Assembly: GCA_009192285.1 (NCBI GenBank)
Contig: WBVU01000009.1
Location: 496,001 to 560,000, forward strand
Origin: Morchella semilibera
Taxonomy: Eukaryota; Ascomycota; Pezizomycetes; Pezizales; Morchellaceae
DNA: 64,000 nt
Reading direction: 5' to 3'
Shown here piece by piece: positions 56,242 to 64,000 of this stretch. The notes below the pieces were generated by a model. The model did no database searches. It worked only from the letters and a program-made list of their open reading frames with translations, and had not been told where the DNA came from. Both the position numbers and the translations under genes were made by a program. Each line of letters starts with the position of its first letter. The stretch's first letter is position 1.

Positions 56242-58059
56242 ATGTGTGGCGTGATCAGCGACCCGTACGTCGACACAACTACTTCATATCATGCTTCTAG
56301 TTGTAAAGCAGAACACCACCGTATCAAGTCACCATTCCCCCCCGAACCAACGTATTACAGCCAATCGCACCTGACTGGCGCTTCGTACGTCGACACAACT
56401 ACATATAATTCTCACATCGATCAAGAGATGTATTCCTTTAGCTATAATAGCACACACTCGGACTACTACCAACGTAAAGCATTGTCTCCCCAAAACCCAC
56501 AACCAACGCATTACAATAGACCGTATGCGGTTAACCCGGTAGACCATACCAAGCAAAGGACTGCCTCGTGTTTGGAACAATCCAAGAAGTTTTGCCTAGA
56601 CAAGGTGAACAACAGTAGCAATTGGTCCAGCATAGACTCGGCTGGAGATGAAATGTTACAACTGGGTTGCTGGAAAGTTGAAAAGAAGGAGTCACGAGAA
56701 GTGAAAATGACAAGAAGGGAATTGGGGGAAGCCAAAGATATCTCGTTGGAACCCCAATTGACATCCTTTGAAAAAAGATGTATTAAGTTCGAGCATACAT
56801 CCAAACGCCTTGGACTTGTGAGATTGATGGCTAAAGGCCGCAAACGCACTGCAGTTGGCGCATCTTCTAGAGATGGGAGCTCTACTGGCGAAGAAAACAC
56901 CACGCCTGAGAACACCCAGGAATGTCTGGGGCCCCAGAAAAGGCCGGGGGAGGCCCCCACACAGGCCAGCACTCACCAACAGAGGGATCGAGAACATATC
57001 GAGACCCCAGCAGAAACGGCGATCAGTTCTGGCAACAAGTCCTTGTACACTTCAAATAATTATAAGCAGGTACGACCTCAAGAATATGCCGGGGTTACAG
57101 GAGGTACTTTCAACATAAATTCCGACGGCAGCTACTCCCACCTTTCCAAGATATGCGAGAAGACACAGCATCAAGAACATATCGGGACCCCAGCAGGAAC
57201 GGTAGACGAAAGCTACAATCCCCACAGCAGCAATAATTCTGAGATCCACGAACCCTCAGAGCCGGAATACAATGTCCCCGCCAGCAATGAGGTCCACGAG
57301 TTCCCCTCCGAGCCGGAGCATTTAGGGTCCGAACATAATGCCTCTGCTCATACAAGTATGGGCAATGAGTCCTCTATGCTGGACCTGGACAATGTCACTA
57401 TTAGTAACGAATTCTACAAGCCCTTCGAACTGGGGCCCTTCGAACCGGAGCCCTTCGAATCAGAGCCCTTCGAATCAGAGCCCTTCACCTCGGAATTCCC
57501 CGAACCCCTCGAACCGGGGCCCTTCGAACCAGGGCCCTTCAAACCGGAATCTTTCGAGCCAGAGCTCTTCAAACCGGGGCCCTTCGAACCGGAGCCCTTC
57601 GAACCGGAGCCCTTCGAACCGGAGCCCTTCGAACCGGAATCTTTCGAACCAGAGCCCTTCAAACCGGAGCCCATCGAACCGGAGCCCTTCGAACCGGAAT
57701 CTTTCAAACCGGAGCCCTTCGAACCGGAATCTTTTGAACCGGAGCCCTTCCAACCGGAATCTTTCGAACAAGAGCCCTTCGAACCGGAATTCTTCGAACC
57801 GGGGCCCTTCGAACCGGGGCCCTTCAAGTTGGAGCCCTTAGAGCCGGAATTCTTCGAGCTAGAGCAATTCGAGCCGGAACACAACCCCTCCGCTACTAGT
57901 AGCGGGCATAATGAGTCGGACAATATTGTCCCCGCTATAAGTGCGGACAACGAGCCCTCCAAGCCACACCGCAAGGTCAGGCTCCGGGGCGCTAGAAGGC
58001 GCAAGCAGGAGCGTCGCCTCCAGGAGGCAGCCGAACGGGAGATGCTCGCGGGGCGCTAA
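56242..58059 (+). CDS. pentapeptide FEPEP-repeat protein, unknown function (605 aa)
   Basis: I do not recognise this protein. It is one uninterrupted frame with three repeat systems. Residues 9-14 and 49-54 repeat YVDTTT, each followed by a Tyr/Pro-rich stretch (PPEPTYYSQ, then PQPTHYNRP). Around residues 250, 279 and 310 a 30-residue unit recurs, marked by EHIETPAET, EYAGVTGGT and EHIGTPAGT. Residues about 393-546 hold roughly 30 copies of a five-residue unit PFEPE, with SFEPE, PFKPE, PFEPG and similar variants. A basic helix (RRKQERRLQEAAEREML) ends it. No signal peptide or membrane segment is seen; the repeat would be an acidic, Phe-spaced, probably extended chain. The 15-base DNA repeat lacks stops in every frame, so ORFs on other frames here are shadows. 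A lone exon in an intron-rich genome is unusual. Confidence 0.65.
   Translation: MCGVISDPYVDTTTSYHASSCKAEHHRIKSPFPPEPTYYSQSHLTGASYVDTTTYNSHIDQEMYSFSYNSTHSDYYQRKALSPQNPQPTHYNRPYAVNPVDHTKQRTASCLEQSKKFCLDKVNNSSNWSSIDSAGDEMLQLGCWKVEKKESREVKMTRRELGEAKDISLEPQLTSFEKRCIKFEHTSKRLGLVRLMAKGRKRTAVGASSRDGSSTGEENTTPENTQECLGPQKRPGEAPTQASTHQQRDREHIETPAETAISSGNKSLYTSNNYKQVRPQEYAGVTGGTFNINSDGSYSHLSKICEKTQHQEHIGTPAGTVDESYNPHSSNNSEIHEPSEPEYNVPASNEVHEFPSEPEHLGSEHNASAHTSMGNESSMLDLDNVTISNEFYKPFELGPFEPEPFESEPFESEPFTSEFPEPLEPGPFEPGPFKPESFEPELFKPGPFEPEPFEPEPFEPEPFEPESFEPEPFKPEPIEPEPFEPESFKPEPFEPESFEPEPFQPESFEQEPFEPEFFEPGPFEPGPFKLEPLEPEFFELEQFEPEHNPSATSSGHNESDNIVPAISADNEPSKPHRKVRLRGARRRKQERRLQEAAEREMLAGR
57421..57880 (+). 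repeat. 15-bp coding minisatellite (about 30 units)
   Basis: The unit TTCGAACCGGAGCCC is repeated nearly exactly, with variants AATCTT, GGGCCC and AAACCG. Several adjacent units are identical, indicating recent slippage or unequal exchange. One junction (FPEPLEPG) breaks the 15-base register by six bases. Confidence 0.92.
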
Positions 58060-58749
58060 TTACATGTATGTAGTCTGCTTATCACTCTGTAATATTTATA
58101 CTGTACATGTAATGCTTGTTGAATCATTTTTATGTTATATAGGAAGTACATAGGTATTTCACTGCGCGTGCTGCAGGACGCCCCAATTCCTAAGAACAGT
58201 GATATCATGCTCTTCTTTTTCTGTTTTTGATTCATCATATGATACAACTATCTCGCTCTCTCTCTCCGAAAGACGTCATGTTGGTGTGCGTAATACCTAC
58301 AGTAGGTGATGAACCCCCACGGCAGCTCTGTCAAGTACCTCTAATAGTAAATACATATACAAATACTGGCAACTAGATATGTACATACATGTGCAGCGGG
58401 GCACAATTCGATGATCATCTTCTGTTAGTTGTTGGGTCTTAGATCTTTGATCCCTATAATTAAAGCGATCCCACAATTGTTTCTCTGCTCCACGTTTCCA
58501 TCAAAATTCCCCGTCGGGGCAATTCTACTATTATGGTCTAGCTACAGCGGGTGTGAGTGATGATCATCGCAAAGTAAGACATGCAGTCATTATCATTATC
58601 CCTAAATAAGTACAAAAACAGAAGATTAATATGTACACGCAGGACCAACAAAAGAAACCCGAAAGGAATGACAAGAACAGAAAGGAAAAGAAAAGAAAAA
58701 AAGAATCTATGCAAAGTAAATACAAGACCAAGGACTTTCACCCAAAATC
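58060..58749. other. intergenic
   Basis: Two TACATGTA sites (58061 and 58103) directly follow the repeat-protein stop. Nothing else is recognised. Confidence 0.5.
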
Positions 58750-60180
58750 CTACTCCAAATCCCCAATATCATCATCACCCCCAACACCGTACTCCTCCCA
58801 CTCCGGCCCCTTCACCAACCCAAACGCCCACCTGGCCAGCATCCACGCACGATCAAGCCTCAGCGCCCTCCCCAGCACAACCAGCACAACCGCCGGCACA
58901 ACCCACACCAACGCCAATGCCAACACCGCCAGAAACCCGATCCTCCCCCTACACTTAAACACCAACCCCAACAGCGCATCCAACACCAAGCAGCGCATCT
59001 GCACCCTCGGTGGATACTCCCACTTCTCGCCCATGGCCGCGTACAGCAGCGCCGTGCACCCGAGCCGGTAGTACGCGTTGCCGTACGACACCGCCTGCCG
59101 GTAGTAGCGGTCCCGCACCCGCGCGTCCGCCCCGTTCTCGAGCAGCAGGCGCACGACGGGCGTTGCGCCCGAGGCGGCAGCGCAGTGCAGGGGCGTGCGG
59201 CCAAAGTTGTCGGCGGCGTTGGGGGAGGCGCCGGCGGCTAGGAGCAGTGCGGCGCACTCGGGGAGGTTGTGGAATGCTGCGTAGTGCAGCGGGGTGATGC
59301 CGCAGACGCCGCGCGCGGAGATGTCGGCGCCGTGGAAGATGAGGAGGGCGGCAATGGTGGTTGTCTGTGGGGTGCGGCGGTGGGCGAGTGGTTTGAGGGC
59401 GTAGTGCAGGGGGGTCTCGAGCCGGCGCGTGAGACCGTCATCGACCGGGATTGTGCGTAGGAGGGTGCAGACCAGGGGGAGGTTAGAGGCCCGGGCCGCG
59501 GTTTGCAGTGCGCCAGGGTAGGTGGGGCTACTCAGGGCATGGGTGGTTAATATAGGCTTGAGGAGAGGGGAAAATTGGCGGGTGGTGAGAATGAGCGAGA
59601 GGAGGTCCTGGGGAGTGGTCAGGTAGGTTGAGATCTCCAGGATGAGCTCATTGGGAAGAGAAAGAAGGGGAGAAGAAGGAGGAGAGGAAGAGGAAGAAGC
59701 CATTGGTAGGGCGGGCTTTCCCTCCTTCTCCTTCACCTCTGTAGAAGAAGAGCGCCACTTCCAGAGTTGCGAAAACATTGACCCGATGCCAGCAAAGTTC
59801 ATAATTCCTGTCATAGTAGAATTTAAAAGCTTTAAGTTGGAGGATATTTGTGCGTTTCTCCCTTCTTCCTCAATCTTTATACCCCCAGGTGAGAATGGAC
59901 GCCAATCAGTTTTGGGGCCGTGTTGTACAATTTTTTTTTTTCCCTCCGTTCCAGCCGGAATGTTGGAACTTGTAACGTAGTTAAGTTGTTTATTGGGGGA
60001 AGGGGGGGGAGGGTATTGGTACATAGTAGTTGTGGCAGCAGCCACTGGTGTGGATGTGTGCTGCCAGATAGAGAGAGATATGCAAGGAATCTGACTTTTC
60101 CAACAAATCAGAGAGGAAGAGAGGGGGTTGAGTAAGGAGAATGGAGGCGTAAGGCTGGACGCTGTGCTACATCCATCCAT
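58750..60180 (-). CDS. F-box and ankyrin-repeat protein with C-terminal membrane segment
   Basis: Probable substrate adaptor of an SCF ubiquitin ligase. In the 476-codon frame an F-box lies at about residues 171-211 (LLSLPNELILEISTYL, then TTRQFSPLLKPIL). Ankyrin repeats follow at about 222-355, seen as ETPLHYALKP, GITPLHYAAF and GRTPLHCAAA with LLL..GA(D/S) turns. A hydrophobic stretch at about 413-440 (IGFLAVLALALVWVVPAVVL) should span a membrane, and the tail is acidic. The frame is open well upstream; the ATG at residue 123 (59814) or 160 may be the real start, since residues 1-120 look like leader sequence. F-box plus ankyrin is common in fungi; the membrane anchor is less so. GC content is high across the ankyrin part. 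Confidence 0.85.
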   Translation of the reverse strand: MDGCSTASSLTPPFSLLNPLSSSLICWKSQIPCISLSIWQHTSTPVAAATTTMYQYPPPPSPNKQLNYVTSSNIPAGTEGKKKIVQHGPKTDWRPFSPGGIKIEEEGRNAQISSNLKLLNSTMTGIMNFAGIGSMFSQLWKWRSSSTEVKEKEGKPALPMASSSSSPPSSPLLSLPNELILEISTYLTTPQDLLSLILTTRQFSPLLKPILTTHALSSPTYPGALQTAARASNLPLVCTLLRTIPVDDGLTRRLETPLHYALKPLAHRRTPQTTTIAALLIFHGADISARGVCGITPLHYAAFHNLPECAALLLAAGASPNAADNFGRTPLHCAAASGATPVVRLLLENGADARVRDRYYRQAVSYGNAYYRLGCTALLYAAMGEKWEYPPRVQMRCLVLDALLGLVFKCRGRIGFLAVLALALVWVVPAVVLVVLGRALRLDRAWMLARWAFGLVKGPEWEEYGVGGDDDIGDLE

Positions 60181-61491
60181 ACATCCTGCACCCTTTTTAT
60201 AAAGATAAAATAGGAAAGGCGAAAAAAAAAATTTACTATCACTCTGCGCTCGAGCTAATAGCTAGGTATGCACTGATCTGGTTGGAATGTGCGGTTTTTC
60301 GCTCCAGATCTGCTAGTCAACGTGTTTCGATCGAGGGGGTGAGAAGCCGGGCCCTGTTGGTTTCCCCATTCCATTGCGTCCGTGTGAGACGGCGTCTCAG
60401 ATGGTCGGTGTCAGACAGAGACAGTCAGTGAGTATAATTGCGCATGAGGAGGACTGAGTACTTACTGATACTGCAACAACATCATGATGTATTATTTGAA
60501 GCGGTGTGGGTGTGTGTGGTGGGGATAGATAGATAGCCTGTATCAAGGGGATTTATCTATCTGTGATTAGTATTTGTATATATATATGTTGTAGATAGAT
60601 AAGTAGAGAGAGAGTTGTTGTATTCTAAAGTAGATAGAGTGGTAGACCACATGTAGTTAGTACCCTGACAGTATAAGATGCACGCTTAGCTAGAGTAGAT
60701 GTCTACTGCCGAGGAAGTTAAAAAGCGGTAACCTCCAGCAGGGATCTACGACATTTCCACTCCTGTAGCCGCCAAGCCAGGGTGCGTTCCTTGAAAAATC
60801 CTGGCTCTGATCATTGGCTCTCACTCGGGCCGCCCGGTGAAGACGTAGTGTGTTGCAGGTACCCCACTCTGCTCCACTCTCTATATTACCATATGCGTAA
60901 GTTCTCTAAATAGTCTTTCTGACATTGTTCCGAGGCGGGGAGAAGGGGGGGGAGGGTGAGAGGGGGGGATATTGTGCTAGTATGACATGTTATAAGAATT
61001 TGGCTTGATGTTCTCCGGTCCCTCTCCTACTGGGGCAACCTCATCAATGTCAGTGTAAAGTAGAGTAGGGTGGAGTGGTATGTTGAGCGTGAGATACGTG
61101 TACTGTGCTTGAATCGGATCGTACAATACAATAAATACAATCCAATACAGCTCTCTGCCAATGTCTGTCTCTAACACTCCATGGTACCCCTGGCCCTCCC
61201 TTAATGGCCAATTACATACAATGTAGCCAACAATAAACCACCTGTAGATATAATAGAGAGTAAGCCCACCATTCGATTCTGACTTTGATTCCTCAATTGC
61301 TAAGAATGCACTGTGTATGTATATTAATTATAAACATAACCCCACATTCCTCGCCCCCACCCCCATCAAGAATAGGAGCAGGTACAATACTCACGTGACA
61401 AATCTTGGCACATAACAACCATTTTGCCTTTCAACAACCTCATGCCCGCACCGAGGCCGGCCGCCAGGAAACCACCCCCGCACCACACACA
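60181..61491. other. intergenic
   Basis: Contains a GATA-type microsatellite (about 60521-60605) and G-rich runs near 60940-60970; no gene seen. Confidence 0.5.
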
Positions 61492-62314
61492 ATGCTACGC
61501 ACACTCCGCCACTGCGGCGCCTCGCCGCGGCCCAGCACTCTCCACAGGACCTTCACCAGCACCGCCCAGCGCCCCTCAAAAATCGGCATGCTCCCCGTCA
61601 TCATCCCGTCCGAAGTAGTCCTGACGCAGCTGCCCCCGCCCAAGCCGGCCAACCCGCGCGACACCCCCATCGGGTCCATGTACCCCTCCCCCGCCCCTCC
61701 CCCCAGGACAGACAGAGCGGCTAACCCGAGCAATGAAAACAGGCTGATCAAGGGCCCCCTGGGCACACTGACGCTCCCGCTGCCCCCCTACCTCAGCATC
61801 AGCACCGAGCCCATCCCCGCGACCACGTCCGTCCGCGCCTCCGTCAGCGTGCAGGACCCCCGCGTGCGCGCCCAGCGCGAGATGTGGGGCGCCACGCGCT
61901 CCGTGCTGCAGAACCTCGTCCTCGGCGTGACAGAGGGCCACTCGGTCATCCTGCGCCTCGTGGGCGTGGGGTACCGCGCGACCATCGAGGGGGACGGAAA
62001 GGTCCTCAACTTGAAGGTTGGGTACTCGCATCCCGTGGAGCTGCCCGTGCCCGAGGGCGTCACGTGCTCTGTGCCTATGCCCACGAGGATACTCCTGGAG
62101 GGGTGCGATAAGGTCAGGATTAAGGACTTTGCGGCGGTGGTCAGGGCTTGGAGGGTCCCTGAGCCGTATAAAGGAAAGGTGGGTTTCTCTCTGTTTCTAT
62201 TTCTGTTTCTGTTTCTGTTTCTCTCTCTCTGGGTAAGGTGCTGATTCGTGGGTGGTGTAGGGTATCTTTGTGGGCGATGAGACCATCAAGTTGAAGATCA
62301 AGAAGGTCAAATAG
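61492..62314 (+). CDS. mitochondrial large-subunit ribosomal protein uL6m
   Basis: Mitoribosomal uL6 (bacterial L6 homologue). Two exons: 61492-62178 and 62261-62314 (246 residues). I start at the ATG giving MLRTLRHCGASPRPSTLHRT, an Arg/Ser-rich mitochondrial presequence; the frame is open further upstream but only from a non-ATG codon. The core RKIG-like start appears as PSKIGMLPVIIPSEV, then GPLGTLTLPLPPYLSI, GVTEGHSVILRLVGVGYRA, LKVGYSHPVELPVPEGV and the ending RVPEPYKGK joined to GIFVGDETIKLKIKKVK. A pyrimidine microsatellite (TTTCTG repeats) fills the intron. The stop is 338 bases from the convergent TFB1 stop. Confidence 0.93.
62195..62232 (+). repeat. TTTCTG/TCTC microsatellite in the uL6m intron
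   Basis: Repeated TTTCTG then TC pairs; it serves as a polypyrimidine tract but lies far from the acceptor. Confidence 0.8.
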
Positions 62315-62652
62315 ATGACCGATCTTCTTCTTCTTCTTCTCTTCCTTGTCCCCCTTCCCCCCCTCTTCTCCTCGCGTTGGTTTGGAGGTGGGTTTGAGGA
62401 GGGATTTGTAGAATTAATTTTTTTTTTGTATATATCATACACAGGCAAAATACCATCTGCCTCCCCTTCCAATGCTGTAAATGAAAACCCGGTCCAATCT
62501 AAGATACATGTATATACCGAAAAGCCGAAAAGCGGAACAAGAAGTAAAATCACAAGCTCAAACACCTATTTCCGTAAAAAAGACACTCTGTAGTAAATAA
62601 TAATAATAATAATGATATCATTTAAAAAAAAAAGAATCTATCAACCTTACTC

Positions 62653-64000
62653 CTACGCCCCTGCCACAGCAGCAGCGGCAGCATTAACCCCCTCCGCCTC
62701 CTCCACCGCCTTCTTATACTTCCCGACCGCAACATCCACCGCCCTCACCACAGGGCCCAGCACCTCCTGCACCACCGCGCGCCCACCCCCAACCTCCATG
62801 CTCCTCTTCTTCGGCTTGACCCCCGTACGCCTATACTCCTCCTGCGCCTCCTTCTTCCTGCGCACCCTCTCCTCGTCGCGCTCCTTCTCGGCCATCTCGG
62901 CAATGGCGTCGATGCGCGCCCGCGAGTTGCCCAGCGACGTCACGAGCTTCGTGATGTCGCCCGCGCGCCGCTCGTCGCCGCTCAGGAACGAGGCCCAAAA
63001 GTGCCGCAGGAACTCGGTGGTTGTTGCGTGCACGAGCGCTACGCTCTCGAAGACGGTTGCGGGGAGACCGCCGGTGCGTACGGGGCCGAGGCGGGAGGTG
63101 GAGGCGAGAGCGGCGCGCCGCTCGCCGACCGCGGAGAGCACTTGGGTGGTGGCGTTGTGCGGGGCGGAGGGCGGGGGAAGCGCGCTGAGGTCGATGGCGG
63201 GGGTGAGAGAGGATTGGAGTGTGGAGAGGACGGTGGCGGGGGAGAGGGTGCTAAATGGGTGTGGCGCGGAGGGGGTGTCTTCGGCGGAGGAGAAGAAGCG
63301 GCGTTGGTCGCGGATTGTGAGGAGGAGGCGGGAGGTGGGGGGTGGGGCGCGCAGGTCGTTGAGGGTTTGGGAGGTGATTGTGTGGGCGTCGAGGTCTTCG
63401 AGGGTTGTGGGGTCGGGGTCGGCTCTATGGGGGGGGTTAGTGGGGGTGTGAGGGGGGGAGGGGGGGGGAGGGCTTACGGTGCGACGAGGTCAACAAGCTT
63501 TTGGGAGAGGCTGTTGAGCGTGCGGATTATGGGGACGTTTTCGACCTTTGTGGGGCGCATGGTGAGGTCGGGCATGTTCCCCTGCTTCTGCGAGAGGTTC
63601 TGCTCATTCCCCTCCAGATCAATCGTCCGGGGCAGAATCTCGATCCTGCGTTTCTTACGCGAGTTCTCTGCCGCGTCCACGCCCCCATCAGCACCACCTT
63701 TCCCCCCGCAACCTCAATAAATGAGGACAGACAAAAAAAAGCCTCCTACCTTCATCCTGCCGGTTCAGGTACCGGTCAAAGATCACGTCCGTCCCATCCG
63801 TCGGCAGCAGCTTCTCCCCCTTCAACCGCTTAAACAGCCTACTCATGAAGAAGCGCGTCCAGAAGGCCGTGTCGCTGATCTTGGGGACGTTCTCGTCGTA
63901 CACGGCCTTGACCAGCGGGTGCTGCTCAAAGATGTCCCGGATCACATCCTGGCTGATGTTGATCTTCCCCACGCCGTCCTCGGTCTTTGGCTTGATGGTC
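62653..64000 (-). CDS. TFB1: TFIIH core subunit TFB1/p62, 3' part (5' end outside window)
   Basis: Subunit of TFIIH, needed for Pol II initiation and nucleotide-excision repair. Exons in the window: 63750-64000 (partial), 63478-63697 and 62653-63424; all joins keep frame. The second BSD domain is clear: VIRDIFEQHPLVKAVYDENV, then FWTRFFMSRLFKRLKGEKLL and DVIFDRYLNRQDE. Next comes a linker with RKKRRIEILPRTIDLEGNEQ, MRPTKVENVPIIRTLNSLSQ and a C-terminal helical region (FLRHFWASFLSGDERRAGDI), with a Lys/Arg/Glu-rich coiled coil before the end. The N-terminal PH domain and first BSD domain lie beyond 64000. Confidence 0.93.

Noticed and set aside
57475-58004. Antisense Phe/Arg/Gly and Ser/Gly/Lys repeat ORFs
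   Set aside because: They are the complement of the 15-bp coding repeat; the sense frame also covers the non-repeat ends.
61405-61491. Upstream extension of uL6m
   Set aside because: It needs a non-ATG start; the ATG at 61492 gives a normal mitochondrial presequence.

Overview
This window is nuclear DNA of a filamentous ascomycete. Genes are split by short introns of about 45-110 bases with GT(A/G)NGT donors and (C/T)AG acceptors, often with a CTAAC-like branch site. Products are most like Pezizomycotina families: the Ima1 inner nuclear membrane protein, a fungal Ost-alpha/DUF300 protein, a GH26 mannanase carrying a fungal CBM1, and an F-box/ankyrin protein. An early-diverging lineage such as Pezizomycetes is a guess from overall style, not something the sequence proves.

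Layout. 0-11.6 kb is gene-poor, AT-rich and full of short inverted-repeat elements and dispersed repeats; its one convincing gene is a small secreted I9-type inhibitor (5.3 kb). 11.7-21.4 kb holds ribosomal protein uL23, a hotdog thioesterase, an Ima1-like membrane protein (minus) and ribosomal protein uS14/S29, separated by C-rich and low-complexity spacers. 23.2-25.1 kb is a secreted CBM35-GH26-CBM1 beta-mannanase (minus). 25-34 kb is again repeat-rich, with one seven-exon DUF300/Ost-alpha gene (minus). 34-38.8 kb is the RNA polymerase III largest subunit (plus). 39.5-42.1 kb has a small unknown gene and an alginate-lyase-like gene (minus) broken by an in-frame stop. 43.4-55.5 kb is a compact housekeeping block: ICT1/Pth4-like mitochondrial release factor, mitochondrial uS19, cytosolic AsnRS, NOG1, CCT8, an unknown acidic protein and a Dabb-domain protein. 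56.2-58.1 kb encodes a 605-residue repeat protein with about 30 copies of an FEPEP-like pentapeptide, the most novel gene here. 58.7-64 kb has an F-box/ankyrin protein (minus), mitochondrial uL6 and the 3' part of TFIIH subunit TFB1 (minus, running off the end).

The housekeeping genes serve translation and transcription: cytosolic ribosome (uL23, uS14), ribosome assembly (NOG1), aminoacylation (AsnRS), mitoribosome and its rescue (uS19m, uL6m, ICT1-like), Pol III and TFIIH. The secreted enzymes suggest plant cell-wall breakdown. The repeat-rich blocks carry several families of short non-autonomous DNA elements, at least four flanked by TA dinucleotides, and the palindrome TACATGTA is strongly over-represented in intergenic DNA. 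I found no tRNA, rRNA or CRISPR array. All splice structures were worked out by hand from reading frame, splice signals and remembered family sequences.
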